Shown: positions 1 through 26,764, numbered from the stretch's first letter. The stretch: 64,000 nucleotides of DNA from Silurus meridionalis (GCF_014805685.1 NC_060884.1:13460356-13524355); one strand, 5' to 3'. Notes: a model not told the origin generated them from the sequence alone. Translations and numbers: made by a program.

Positions 1-45
1 CTAGTGTATAACCTCATCTAGATAGATTCTTATTATTTCTATTAG

Positions 46-70
46 TAGTAGTAGTAGTAGTAGTAGTAGT
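46..70. repeat. (AGT)n microsatellite
   Basis: A short perfect trinucleotide run lies just outside the left end of the DNA element that starts at 95. No gene overlaps it. Confidence 0.9.
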
Positions 71-94
71 CTTATTTTTCTCAAGTGGGTATTT

Positions 95-982
95 CAGTTT
101 TTCTCAGCTTTTGGAGCATTTCTCAAATCATCCTTAATATTTGCAAACGAGTAAGCGCATTTCTCAAAACAATTTGTACAAAGAGCACAAAACATTGGAT
201 TTCTTGCAAAAGCCTGTACTTTTCTCAAAATCTATAGTTCATCTTTTAAAAATAAGTATTTGTGTCAATGAACATGTCATTCCCATCAGTATGAAAATTC
301 CCTTTGTCATTGTTCACAAACAAAATCATCTGATGATGCCATACACTCACCTTCATCAATTCAAGACACATTTACAAAAAAAAAGTTGAATAGAAATTTT
401 AGATAACAGATGATGACAACTGGATTAACCATTTTGCATATAATTTTATGCAATGAGCTGATGCCGAGATGTTTTGGGGGTTTAGACTATAGAGGTGAGG
501 GAGGCGAGATTGAGATGGTTTGGATATGTGCAGAGGAGGGACATGGGTTATATCGGTAGGAGAATGCTGAGGATGGAGCCACTAGGAAGGAGGAAAAGAG
601 GAAGGCCAAGGAGGAGGTTTATGGCTGTGATGAGGGAAGACATGCAGGTAGTTGGGGTGAAAGAGAAGTTATGGAGGTATGGAAGGTATGGAGAAGTATG
701 ATCCGCTGTGGCGACCCCTAGTGGGAGAAGCCGAAAAGGGAAGAACGTGAAACCAGTATATATATTTTGTATATTTTATATTTTGCTCAACATGACAAAC
801 AACTGATGTAGGAAACAGCAGATTATTGTACACAATCGATTAAATAACAGTAAAAAAAAAAAAAAAAAAAGAAATGTTTTTATGATGAGCACAAGTGACT
901 AAAAGATGTGGAGGTTGAACTAGGAGTATTGAGAATTTCATTTCTGATCTGAGAAACGCTCCAAAGCAACTGAGAAAAACTG
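95..982 (-). mobile_element. Non-autonomous DNA element with CAGTTTTTCTCAG inverted ends (copy A)
   Basis: The left end begins CAGTTTTTCTCAG and the right end finishes with its complement, CTGAGAAAAACTG, at 970-982; both inner flanks carry a GGAGC / GCTCC block. The interior around 150-370 matches, in reverse complement, the interior of the copy at 14679-15689, so the two are inverted copies of one family. No transposase frame is visible. The right flank is TA, which fits a TA-targeting superfamily, but I cannot name the family. A LINE 3' end (490-747) is inserted in it. The element lies within the first coding-side intron of abhd14b. Confidence 0.7.
490..747 (+). mobile_element. 5'-truncated LINE, 3' end only (family R)
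   Basis: The translation includes RLRWFGYVQRRDMGYIGRR and a GRRKRGRPRRRFM stretch, the C-terminus of a recurrent fish RTE-like non-LTR retrotransposon. It ends in the same CGACCCCTA...GGGAGAAGCCGAAA tail as the copies ending near 12200, 17850 and 21540. Loss of the 5' part is the usual result of incomplete target-primed reverse transcription. The exact clade (RTE or a relative) is not certain. It is inserted into the DNA element at 95-982. Confidence 0.8.
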
Positions 983-1047
983 TAACATGTTGTCACTGCA
1001 GACGATTTCCAAGATGTTGGTGATGAAGAATATCACCAGAACATTAC

Positions 1048-1261
1048 CTGGGAGGTCTATAGCCAAGGCGCGGTATCCGGCCTCAGCCAGGGCGTTGAGA
1101 GTGCCGATAGTGAGCCAGTTTTGGGAGGAAAAGCGGATCCCGTGCAGAAGTAAAACACAAAGCTTTGCCTCTCTGTCCGAGGGAAGAGCCTGGCGATAAA
1201 ACAGCGGCTGGCTGCACATTCCCACATTCACTCTACCTTCTGTTATTACAACTGCCGACAT
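1048..1261 (-). CDS. abhd14b: abhd14b, first coding exon (partial gene)
   Basis: The exon starts at ATG (1261-1259) and ends at a GTAATG donor (1047-1042) in phase 1, giving 71 residues plus one base. The peptide contains VLLLHGIRFSSQNW and GYRALAIDLPG, the beta-strand, oxyanion HG turn and following helix of an alpha/beta hydrolase. This agrees closely with remembered ABHD14B (LLLHGIRFSS, GYRAVAIDLPG) and less well with ABHD14A, which has LLLHGKAF. ABHD14B is a cytosolic/nuclear hydrolase, reported as a lysine deacetylase. The nucleophile serine, acid and histidine exons must lie left of the window: positions 1-1047 hold only repeats and no matching exon. The minus-strand frame runs on past 1048 into the intron, so the splice junction rather than the open frame sets the exon end. 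Confidence 0.88.
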
Positions 1262-1660
1262 CCTGGTCGTCCTCTATGTATCAATCCTGGAGCTGTCCCG
1301 CAGCAGCGTTGGATCAACAGTAAACACAGTGCAAAGTTCACTTTCAGACCAGCTCATTCATTCCCTAATGAATGCCAAGGCAAAACTAATTCCTCCTGCT
1401 ACATCAATGACTGCTTATTGTATTGTAAACTTAGTCTTAATATTAAATTGTTTTCATTTAAATGCTGACAAACTTTTGAAAGTTCTGCAAGAAAATAAAA
1501 GGAGGCGACCTTAGCAGCAGCCGATACCCGGAAGAGCCGCAGAAAATAATAATGGAAAATGCGCAAAGAGCGGACTCTAGTGGTTCATAGGAGAACAACA
1601 GCTTGGCAAATATAATCACTGATACGTGTAAATAGTGCAAAAGTTAGCGTCCCCCCACGG
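1262..1660 (-). promoter_or_regulatory. Probable abhd14b 5' UTR and promoter
   Basis: This stretch lies upstream of the abhd14b start codon. It has a locally CG-richer patch around 1500-1545 with ACCCGGAAGAG (about 1526-1536), an ETS-type CCGGAAG motif common in housekeeping promoters, set in otherwise AT-rich sequence. No TATA box is placed convincingly. The start site could be anywhere from about 1300 to 1600. Confidence 0.4.
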
Positions 1661-1992
1661 ACAAATGTGACTAACTCATGTGTTTATCACCATATAATCC
1701 TAAAATACAGGTCATGTACGTACAATATTGACAGTCTATTATTCTAATTCTTCTGTAGGCGTCTCAGTGGTGGACAGGAATGACGTTTTATATTATTTTT
1801 AAGTATGCTTTTCCTTTTCATACTGTATATATCAGAAAAACATTCTGTTCGTCACTACATTAAATTGAATACACAAATTACATTTAGTGCACTGTGGTGT
1901 GTAACTCCAGTCAACTCTCCATCTAAATGTATGATGTGCAGGAACATTTAATATTAAATTGTATAAATAATTAAAATGAAATGCTCATATAA

Positions 1993-2102
<110 letters not shown>

Positions 2103-2401
2103 TTTTTTTTGTGTTTTTCTTATTACACAGAATGCAAAAAAATGTTGTGGATAGAATGTAATAAAAATGTAATACAATGTATATATACAAGTATATACAA
2201 AATAGTAATGCTTTCCAAAAATATGTATTTTAATTGACATACTAGCTTTCAAAAATATGTATTTTAATTGTTTATTTCTTTTATTAAATGCAAAGTAAGG
2301 AACAAAATAAAAACGTTTGAGGAAAAGAAATTGTATTTAATGTGACCACTTTTGGCTTCAATCCATCATCACTTCTTACAGTTGCACACTTTGTACACTT
2401 G

Positions 2402-2404
<3 letters not shown>

Positions 2405-2475
<71 letters not shown>
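2405..2475. repeat. (AT)n microsatellite
   Basis: Perfect alternating AT of about 70 bp, directly left of the decayed Tc1 copy. Confidence 0.97.
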
Positions 2476-2481
<6 letters not shown>

Positions 2482-2490
2482 CACACACAC

Positions 2491-3540
2491 TGGCGATCAA
2501 AATTAGAGAACAATTGAACAATTGAACAATAATGTCAACTTCACTGCTCAACTGTTGAAGGAGTTTTTGTCCTGTCTATACCATGCTACCAGAACACCTT
2601 TTACACAAAATAACTAAGGCATTTAAAAAAAAAACATTATATATAAGACACAACATAATTATACTGCATCAGAAAAGTCTCTCCCAGGCAAAGATTTCAA
2701 ATCAGACTCTGTTTTAAAGATGTGCTGTTCAACTTTTTAAAAAAAGCACAAACAAACGGGCAATGCTGAGGACCTTAGACACAGTGGTTAGCTAAAGAAA
2801 CACACATCATGTTACTTCCTTTTAATATTGGAAGGTTTTCATTAGTGTCATCAAAAAGGAACTTGCAGAAACCAGTATGACCCAGGTACACCCATCTACT
2901 GTCCAGAGAAGTCTGGCCAGAAGTTGGCTTCATAGAAGAATTGCAGCTAAAAATGTATCATTTCGACATGGAAACAAGGCTAAGAGACTCAACTATTCAT
3001 AAAAACATAAAAACAGGTGTGCAGAAAAATAATAGCAGGTGCTCTGGACTGATGTCTCCAAATTTGAAATATTTGGCTATAGCAGAAGGCAGTTTATTTG
3101 CTAAAGGGGTCGAGAGCAGTACAATAATAAGTGTCTGCAGGCAAAAGTGAAGCATAGTTTTCTTGCAATTTTAGGGCTGCATTTCTGAAAATGGAGCTGG
3201 AGACCTAGTCTTGATTAATGGTGTCCTCAATGCTGAGAAATACAGACAGATACTTATTCATCATGCAGTACCATTTGGCCTCAAATTTATTTTGCAGCAG
3301 AATGCTTTCCCCAGCTCCACCCCATAGCCATTTAGAACTATCTTCAGTGTAGAGGAGAACAAGGAGTCCTGGAATTTATAGTTTTACCCTCACAGAGTTC
3401 TGATTTCAACATAATTGAGTCAGTCTGGAATTACACGAAGAGACAGTAGGATTTAATGCAGCTTACATCCACTGAAGATCTGTGGTTAGTTCTCCAAATT
3501 GTTTGAAACAACCTATCTGACAAGTTCCAAAACAGTAAAC
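2491..3540 (+). pseudogene. Decayed Tc1-like transposase
   Basis: Plus-strand translation in several frames still shows Tc1 landmarks: an LWTDVSKFEIFG-like stretch around 3040-3078 (first catalytic Asp region, with the usual DES read as DVS) and SPDFNIIESVWNY around 3399-3437 (Asp-Glu end of the DD34E triad). Stop codons and indels interrupt every frame, so it is a fossil. The segment around 3300-3330, where the second Asp would lie, looks replaced or deleted. Ends are approximate; clear inverted repeats were not found. Confidence 0.75.
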
Positions 3541-3576
3541 AAGTGAACCCAGAAAACTGATGCTGTTTTGCAGGCA

Positions 3577-3580
<4 letters not shown>

Positions 3581-3644
<64 letters not shown>
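3581..3644. repeat. (TA)n microsatellite
   Basis: About 64 bp of perfect TA between the decayed Tc1 copy and the better-preserved Tc1 element. Confidence 0.97.
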
Positions 3645-3651
<7 letters not shown>

Positions 3652-3747
3652 GATGATCATTAGCACCTGCTTGATATTTGGTAATTGGTTAATCATTCAC
3701 CCAACTTTAATCCTACAAAATGCTCATTTAGGATTTCATGAGAGCTA

Positions 3748-4962
3748 CACATTCCAAAATAGTTGGGACAGGTAGCAATAAGAGGCCGGGAAAGTTAAAT
3801 GTACACAAAGGAACAGCTGGAGGACCAATTTGCAACTTATTAGGTCAATTGGCAACATGATTGGGTATAAAAAGAGCCTCTCAGAGTGGCAGTGTCTCTC
3901 AGAAGTCAAGATGGGCAGAGGATCACCAATTCCCCCAATGCTACAGCGAAAAATAGTGAAGCAATATCAGAAAGGAGTTTCTCAAAGAAAGATTGCAAAG
4001 AGTTTGAAGTTATCATCATCTACAGTGCATAATATCATCCAAAGATTCAGAGAATCTGGAACAATCTCTGTGCGAAAGGGTCAAGGCCAGAAAACTATAC
4101 TGGATGCCCGTGAACTTCGGGCCCTTAGACGGCACTGCATCACATACAGGAATGCTACTGTAATGGAAATCACAACATGGGCTCAGGAATACTTCCAGAA
4201 AACATTGTCGGTGAACACAATCCACCGCCGTTGCCGGCTAAAACTCTATAGGTTAAAAAAGAAGCCATATCTAAACATGATCCAGAAGCGCGGGCCTTTT
4301 CTCTGGGCCAAGGCTCATTTAAAATGGACTGTGGCAAAGTGGAAAACTGTTCTGTGGTCAGACGAATCAAAATGTAAAGTTCTTTTTGGAAAACTGGGAC
4401 GCCATGTCATCCGGACTTAAGAGGATAAGGACAACCCAAGTTGTTATCAGCGCTCAGTTCAGAAGCCTGCATCTCTGATGGTATGGGGTTGCATAAGTGC
4501 ATGTGGCATGGGCAGCTTACACATCTGGAAAGGCACCATCAATGCTGAAAGGTATATCCAAGTTCTAGAACAACATATGCTCCCATCCAGACGTCGTCTC
4601 TTTCAGGAAAGACCTTGCATTTTCCAACATGACAATGCCAGACCATATACTGCATCAATTACAACATCCTGGCTGCGTAGAAGAAGGATCCGGGTACTGA
4701 AATGGCCAGCCTGCAGTCCAGATCTTTCATCCATAGAAAACATTTGGCGCATCATAAAGAGGAAGATGCGACAAAGAAGACCGAAGACAGTTGAGCAACT
4801 AGAAGCCTGTATTAGACAAGAATGGGACAACATTCTTATTCCTGAACTTGAGCAACTTGTCTCCTCAGTCCCCAGACGTTTGCAGACTGTTATAAAACAA
4901 AAAGAAGAGGGGATGCCACACAGTGGTAAACATGGCCTTGTCCCAACTTTTTTTTAGATGTG
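3748..4962 (+). mobile_element. Tc1-like transposon, near full length
   Basis: An element of about 1.2 kb. The left end (cacattccaaaatagttggg) has an imperfect inverted match at the right end (CCCAACTTTTTTTTAGATGTG, 4942-4962), and a TA precedes position 3748. The interior carries one transposase frame (3911-4957) whose stop codon lies inside the right terminal repeat. It ends about 270 bp upstream of the mst1 start codon, so it may be part of that gene's regulatory surroundings. Confidence 0.85.
3911..4957 (+). pseudogene. Tc1-like DD34E transposase with one in-frame stop
   Basis: Reading from ATG at 3911 the frame stays open to TAG at 4957 (349 codons with the final stop, the normal size for Tc1 transposases) except for TAA at 4418-4420. 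The two halves are in the same frame, so the break is a nonsense substitution, not an indel. The N-terminus has the paired helix-turn-helix domain (KGVSQRKIAKSLKLSSSTV and the basic KGQGQK region). The catalytic Asp residues are in VLWSDESK and FQHDNARP, and the Glu in PDLSSIENIW with 34-residue spacing. As it stands no full enzyme can be made; a truncated DNA-binding N-terminal half of about 169 residues could be. Confidence 0.88.
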
Positions 4963-4969
4963 TTGATAC

Positions 4970-5233
4970 CATGAAATTTAAAATCAACTTATGTTTCCCT
5001 TAAAATGATACATTTTCTCAGTTTAAACACCAACTCACACACTCACACACACACGCACACACGCGCACACGCACACACGCGCGCGCACATACGCACACAT
5101 CAATACCCACTTACCCCCGCCCCCCTCCTTCTCTTCACCCGAGCGCACCACCCACAGGATAAAGTCGCAGTAACCAAAGTCCCACCGGTCATCTTCTAGC
5201 AACACGAAAGCGGAATAAACAAATCTATAAATC
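4970..5233 (+). promoter_or_regulatory. Probable mst1 promoter and 5' UTR
   Basis: This is the only unique sequence between the Tc1 element and the mst1 ATG. It has a C-rich block (5111-5130) and CAAAGTCCC at 5175-5183, which resembles an HNF4 half-site. Liver HNF4 control of the mammalian gene is known, so the site is plausible but untested. No good TATA box is seen; GGATAAAG at 5157 is weak. Confidence 0.4.
5036..5098. repeat. Impure (CA)n with CG interruptions
   Basis: A CA/CACG-rich tract lies about 140-200 bp upstream of the mst1 start codon, inside the likely promoter. Confidence 0.9.
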
Positions 5234-18969
<13,736 letters not shown>

Positions 18970-19225
18970 TTGTCAGAAAACACCCTGCATAACAATGTAT
19001 TACATATTTTCTAGTATTTGCAGATATCAGATCTCTGCTTGAGTCAAATGAAGTCTAGATTGTTAATTGCTACAAATGAATGTAAGTAGAGTAATAATCA
19101 GACTGCTGCTGTACAAGTTGTACTTTAGTTTTATGATATATGCTTATGTATGTACTTATGTACAGACCTCTTTGAAAGTATAAAATGTTTGTTTCAAGAT
19201 TAAATAAATAATATGTAATAATTGA
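18970..19225 (+). terminator. mst1 3' UTR with polyadenylation signal
   Basis: AATAAA occurs at 19203-19208, 234 bp after the stop codon, in AT-rich sequence. Cleavage is expected 10-30 bp downstream. Confidence 0.65.
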
Positions 19226-21538
19226 TTAGAATCTCAGCTTTCACTTCATGATAGTTACATCTAGAGGCGTGAAACAACTTTGAACATGGCATCTCCAGTC
19301 ATGTATTTCAACAAATAGTATTTTAGCAGATAGTCTGTATAGCTTTAAAACACTTTCATATATGGTTACATCTCTTGCCTGAAATAACACTCAATGGCAG
19401 CCCATGAACTTTGCATTATTAAGTGTTTTTTCATTGTTTTACTGCATGCTGCAAGTTGCTCCCAAAAATACTGGATGTGCTTTACTGATTAGCTTGTTTT
19501 TTTTGGATCATGAACAGATCCTTTCTTTCTTTATACTTCACACTTTTCTTAAATGTGGTAGAGGTTATTGATGGTTCCAGAATTTTTGTGGTTCATCAAG
19601 TATTACTGAATTCCAATTCAGCCTTCTGATTCCTGCTGCTAATGAGGGATTTGTGTCCTGTGTTATGGCTTCTGTATTTCTGCTCTCAAAGCCTTCTTTG
19701 AACAATGGATTGTAACAGACACCCCTGTTTGTGGAGGTTGTTGGTGATAGCACTGACTGTTTAAGACTGATCAAGAGGTAAATATCAGGAAATTAAACCT
19801 GACTCATAATAATCCTTTTAAACCCAAATGCGAAATCAAAAGAATTGATCATGCCCTACTAGTACTTTCAGAGTGGACTGTATATGATTGTCATGCTTAT
19901 CTGTTTATCTAAACGTTTATCTGTAAAGTAGATTTTCATTTACCAAAGCCTATTTATCCTTTATTTGTTAATGTTAAAACATAGTCCTTAGAATTTCAGG
20001 AACACTACACCTTGTAACTTGTGTTGTGGCAAAATTGCAAATGCCTCAATAAAAGCTTCACTTTTCAACATCTATTTGTGCTCACTTCATATGCAACAGT
20101 TAGAAACATGACACATTGTTAGGCTGTGAAAATTTCTCTTTATGCAGTCAGCATAAAACCTGAAACCAGCTCATACGTGTTAGCATCGTTGATGTCCACT
20201 ATAATAAGCATTATGATCTTTTTCATTTTAATGAACTGTACTTCACAACCAATAAAATGAGCTTAGCTAAAAGGTTGAGGACATTGTGTTTTTGTGTATT
20301 TTTTTATATTCAACAAGAAACTTGGAGGCGGTAGATAAAAAGAGATTGTTATTGACCACACCTAAATAAGAAACTGGAAATAGCTATGATTCATTTATGT
20401 AGCCACTCATTCAGAAAGATCAACAGTAACAGTTTGGCATAATTGATGCTAGTTGACTTTAATTGAGCCTTTGTAACCACATATCAGAAATACTTAAAAT
20501 GTTAGCTGCTCACATTTAAGCATTAATAATATTTGTTTTGTAACATAACGCTACTTATTTATGTACAACATGTAGCCATCATTGCCTAGAGCCTTCTCAT
20601 GAAGCCAAAAAAGAAACTTTTTCACCAGTTGCATGCGTACTTGCAGTTCTATTTTACTTCAACCCTGTGTTCCCCTGAAAAAGATGACACCACTGGGAGG
20701 TGGATAAGAGCCCTGGGAAGCAGACACTCTTCAAAGAGAGGATTGTGACATTTGGGACTTTGGAAACCAGCCTGCCAAGGTAATGATTTTCACTATGTGT
20801 GTCCACTATGTGTGTTCAAATAACACAGTATTAGCTGTATTATATTATATATAATAGTATTATAGCCAGAACACTTGACTCCTAAATATTCTTGGCTATC
20901 AACGTCTTGTGAGAGACGAGACAGTAAGGTGACCTTGCTTATAGGTACAATATTTGACCAATGTGTGGAACATAATGACTTATCTAATGGACAAATGTTG
21001 CTTTGTTAAGTCATACCTCTGGTAATAAAGATGCAGCCTCAATTGAGGTTTTCATTCACTTCCAAATGTGGGCCAGAATCTTGAATGGTGCATGACATGT
21101 AATGTTGTGTGGAACCCATTCCCAGAATTTTCTACCAGAGTACAAACTAGTAAATGTTCTTAAATAAAGCTTAGGACACAGCCATCCTCCTAAAGGATGA
21201 AGTCCTGAGGTCTGTGGGAAGCTGTACGCCCTTAGAGTTCTATTCTGTTATGTTTCCTCCAGCCAGAGTGAAAGCATTTGCTTAGAAATGTATTCAAACA
21301 GTCCACACATTTATTAGGGCAAGGTGGGCTTATAAGACAATAATCTAAAACTGATGCCCTCATTGGGGACAAAAGGCTATTTTAATAATGCTTTCAGCAC
21401 CAAGGAGAAGTACCAAGTAGGGTTAAGCTGCCTAGTAACTGGTATAGAAAAATCTGATCTCTGCATGTGTCTGTGGGCAAAGAGGTGCTGATCTACTGCT
21501 GCATTGTTGAAGCCACTGAGTTATGCATAAGTGACTGC
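19226..21538. other. Intergenic, no recognised feature
   Basis: AT-rich sequence with no convincing exon or repeat that I can name. A moderately GC-richer patch at about 20640-20778 ends in a possible donor (CCAAG/GTAATG), but its frames are short and I could not tie it to a gene. Confidence 0.5.
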
Positions 21539-22560
21539 TTCTTCTTTTTCTTTCGGCTGCTCCCATTAGGGGTCGCCACAGCAGATAATCTGTCTCTATA
21601 CTACTCTGTCCTCTACATCTAACTCTTTCAAACCAACTACCTGCATGTCTTTCCTCACATCCATAAACCTTCTCCCTGGTCTTCCTCTTTTCCTTCTTCC
21701 TGGTGGCTTCATCCACAGCATTCTCCTACCGTCCCTCCTCTGCACATATCCAAACCATCTCCCTAAATCACATTATCCCTAAAACGTCCTACATGTGCGG
21801 TCCCTCTAATAAGCTCATTTATAGTCCTGTCCATCGTCGTCACTCCCAGCGAAAACCTCAACATCTTTAGCTCTGCTTCCTCCAGCTCCACCTCCTGTCT
21901 TTTAGTCAATGCCACTGACTCTAAACCCTACAACATCGCAGGTCTCACCACAGTCCTATAAACTTTCCCTTTCACTCTTGCAGATACCCTTCTATCACAA
22001 ATCACTCCTGCCACTCTTCTCCACCCACTCCACCCTGCCTGCACTCTTTTCCACCCACTCCACTCTGCCTGCACTCTTTTCTTCACTTCTCCTACACACT
22101 CTCTATTACTTTGCACTGTTGACCCCAGGTACCTGAACTCCTCCACCTTCTCCACCTCTTCTCTCTGCAACCGCACCACTCCACTGCTCTCCCTATTATT
22201 CACACACACATGTACTCTGTCTTACTCCTACTGACTTTTATTCCCCTTCTCTCCAGCGTGTACCTCCACCTCTCCAGGCTCATCTTAACCTGCTCCCTAC
22301 TCTCACCACAAATCACAATATCATCCTTAAACATCAAAGTCCACGGAGACTCCTGTCTGACATCGTCAGTCAACCTGACCATCACCAATACAAACAGGAA
22401 AGGGCTCAGGGCCGATCCTTGATTCAGTCCGACTTCCACCTTGAACCAGTCTGTTATTCCTACTGCACACTTCACTGCTGTTACACCGTCTTCATGCATG
22501 TCCTTAAATACTGTTCTGACACACCAGACTTCCTCACACCAGTGTTACCATTTTCTATAC
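21539..22560 (-). mobile_element. Family R LINE fragment, minus strand
   Basis: Minus-strand translation gives VEVGLNQGSALSPFLFVLVM and LMFKDDIVICGESREQV, where block C reads FKDD instead of the usual FADD, then [17 protein letters not shown] and the C-terminus. The 3' tail is at 21539-21580. Several frame breaks are present. It is the only copy in the window that retains blocks B to E. Confidence 0.85.
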
Positions 22561-22807
22561 GTTCTTATACATTCTCATACATTTTCTATACATTCAGCAT
22601 TTAGAATTATTGTTAGCAACCTGCTCCCTCACCCTGACTTGGGTGGACCACACACCCGATAGCTGCTATAGCTTGACAAGATTTAATGTGTTTAAAGCAG
22701 GTGAAACTGATATTATAGCCACAGGGTCCGTGCACCCTGCATAAGCAGTGATTGAATCTCTTTGTGATAAGAGAATTGGAGACAGGCAAAAGCTTTAGAT
22801 GGCATTA

Positions 22808-23012
22808 TGATAGGGGAAGTGGTGTCTCATTTGTAAAGATGTTGGACTTCCAATCAGAAGATAATGAGTTCAAATCCCACCAAATCTAAGCTGCCACTAC
22901 TAGACTATTGAGCACGGCCTTTAACCTTCAAATGCTTATTTGTATAAATGAGATCATTGTAAGTTGCTCTAGGTAAGGGCCTTTGACAAATGCCATAAAT
23001 GTAGCTGTGACA
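22808..23012 (+). mobile_element. tRNA-type SINE with an L2-like 3' tail
   Basis: The head contains GAGTTCAAATCCCACC, close to a Pol III B box (GGTTCGANTCC). The A-box region around 22820-22850 is weaker. The 3' part (TTGCTCTAGGTAAGGGCCTTTGACAAATGCCATAAATGTA) resembles the 3' end of the L2-like LINE at 51605-51650, so it is probably mobilised by L2 machinery. Confidence 0.6.
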
Positions 23013-23559
23013 GACAAGTTGGTTGTTCATAAGTTGTCTACATGTCCATAAGATCACAAACAAAAGGGGTTCTTATGGACATCTGGTAAAGTGCTAAGAG
23101 ATTCATGTTTTTTAAGGGTCTTTGTTCATGACTGACAGGAAGCAAATTTGATGTGGTCTTCTGTTGTTGTTACCCATGTGCCTCAAGGCTCAGCATGTTG
23201 TTTTTTCTGAGATGCTTTTCTGCTCAGCATGTTTGTAAAGAGTGGTGTTTGAGTTAGCATAGACTTAACTGGAACCATTCTGGCCATTCTACTCTGACCT
23301 TTCTCATCAACAACTCGTTTCTGTTTAAAGCATGATTTCATTAAAGTATGAATGAGAAAGCATGAAAGTGTGGCTAATAAACTGGTGGGCGAACGTAAAC
23401 TGCATTTTTGCAATTGCTTACCAGATTCTGTGTTTTGTCTGTGTGTTTCTAGTTTCATTTCACCTCTGTAAAACATTCCTGGTAGGAATGTTGGTGACTG
23501 CAATCACTGAGTGTGAGTATGTGTAAAAGATCCTCTAATGTCCTATCTAGTATATGTTC

Positions 23560-23560
<1 letters not shown>

Positions 23561-23630
<70 letters not shown>
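23561..23630. repeat. (TA)n microsatellite
   Basis: About 70 bp of perfect TA. Sequence between 23012 and 23560 contains a repeat-like stretch (TGAGATGCTTTTCTGCTCAGCATG; a shorter match lies near 61872) but no gene. Confidence 0.95.
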
Positions 23631-23633
<3 letters not shown>

Positions 23634-23783
23634 AGTAATCCTGGTAACGGATTGACTATACCTTCATCTCACTTCTGTCAGGGGACCACAATTTTGTTTT
23701 TATAGACATTTGGTTGCTTCTGGTGAGAAAAACTCAAACAGATCAGCATTAATAATAAACAAACAAACAAGAAAAAAAAAATT

Positions 23784-24991
<1,208 letters not shown>

Positions 24992-25299
24992 TATATATAT
25001 TGGTTATGTGTAGCCATTACAATTTTGTGTTTGTATGTTTGTGTGTGTTTATGTTTGTGTGTATCTGCATGAGACCAAGAGATTGATTATCAGTAACCTA
25101 CAGTTGCAGTTCCTTCTTGCTTAGAGTGACTCATTAGTTACGGTTTTGCTTTGTCAAAGCAGGAAACGGACAAAAAAATTTACACCGTGAAGTACCCGAT
25201 CATGTCAAATAAACCCTCAAGGAGGCAGAATGCAAAGAAATGTAAAATGCAATGGTCGCACCATACACACATTGAAAGGTTTACAGTAAAGCTCCAGGC

Positions 25300-25440
25300 T
25301 GTAGATTGGCTGCAGATGCGGAAATGGGCGGTGTTTCTTTTGACGTGTAGCTCTAAAACAGGTATCAGTTGAACTTAGTGCCATACTCTTTATTACAGGG
25401 ACTTCATGGAGAACAAGAACGAGCGATAGACCTCCATCAG
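25300..25440 (+). promoter_or_regulatory. Candidate promoter and untranslated first exon of the hmga2-like gene
   Basis: An inverted CCAAT box (GATTGGCT, 25304-25311) and a GC box (GGGCGGT, 25326-25332) lie 50-100 bp upstream of a CG-containing stretch. That stretch (about 25380-25441) ends at CAGTG/GTAAAT, a possible donor. The next acceptor would be CTCATCAG/AATAGAG near 26723, 42 bp before the ATG. This is inference from motif spacing only. Confidence 0.4.
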
Positions 25441-25978
25441 TGGTAAATTAACTCATCATCTCATAAAGTTATAGCATTAAAAATATAATGTTGATTATCC
25501 ATATCCATATATAGTAGTTTCCTCCACATTCAGTGTGCTGCTGTAAGCTTTATATTTAATTGATATCATAATTTATATTTTTACCCACAGATTTACTGAA
25601 ATTAACTTGTTTTTTTTTATTTAACAAAAATCATTTTTGTCATATTTTCATATATTGTTTGTCATGTTTTATGAATTCAGTATCAGTCACTGGAGTAAAT
25701 TTTATGTTTCTAGATTTTTAGACTGATGTTGGGCAGGTGTATGTGTGTGTTTGTGTGTGTGCGTGTGTGTTTGGGGTGGGTGGGGGATGTGCAGGGGGTG
25801 GAGGAGAAACATGAAAATATTGTTTTGTATTAATATGTTACCGAGGCAACATTTCCTCCATTAGTGCAAAATGTGCACTACATTTTACGACTATCAGTCC
25901 CACTTTCTGGCAGGAGGCCTGGTAGAAGCAATCAGAATTAACAGTAGTCAAAAATAAATGTCAAAATTCCGTGGACCA

Positions 25979-25986
<8 letters not shown>

Positions 25987-26057
<71 letters not shown>
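25987..26057. repeat. (AT)n microsatellite
   Basis: About 70 bp of AT within the presumed 5' intron of the HMGA gene. Confidence 0.95.
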
Positions 26058-26060
<3 letters not shown>

Positions 26061-26764
26061 AGTGAGCATTCAAAACAATACTACAGTTAGTAGACTTATA
26101 ATTGACTTATGTCACGTAATGATCATTTTGTCATAGAAACGATTAAATGGGTCACATTCTAAGAAAATTATAATGTTATTTCAAAATTTAAGGTTTGACT
26201 TGAATTCATCTTTAGCCAGTAAAATTGTTTGTTGTTTGTCACTAGCAACCCTCATCAAGCTGTTTACAGATGAACACCTAGTGAATTCATCACTAAGAAC
26301 AGTGGATTTCACCATGCATGTGAGCCATTTGCACAGAAGCAAAGTTCTTCCAGAAAATGTTTATATGGCACAAGCTTGAGTGAATGAACAGACTGAAAAC
26401 TTTTGAGTCACATTTTAAATGATGTTAATGTGGAGAACCTAGTATAGTTTAATAATTAAAAAAACCTTTCAGTGGCACAGTTCCCACATTTCTTGCATCT
26501 GTTAAAGACTCCTTCGCAGCCTAAATGCCGGTGAACAGAATAATAAATATGTCTAATTAGAAAGCATTAGAATGGGTTATAATGCAAGTCCCTATTCACT
26601 TCTTACTGATTTGGTTGCAGGTTTGCATTTTAAATGTTATGAAGATTCTCCTATGTTCTTATGTCTTTTTCTTTTTTTTACCTATTTCTTCTAATATAAC
26701 TGCATTCACTTACACCTCATCAGAATAGAGTGTGCGTGTGGAGTCTACGTGAGGTCTGGCCAAG

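Noticed and set aside
19565..19774. 69-residue minus-strand open frame downstream of mst1
   Set aside because: No recognised motif, splice sites or neighbouring exons; it may be part of an unnamed repeat.
23183..23503. 106-residue minus-strand open frame
   Set aside because: The underlying DNA resembles a common fish interspersed repeat, part of which recurs near 61872; no coding evidence.
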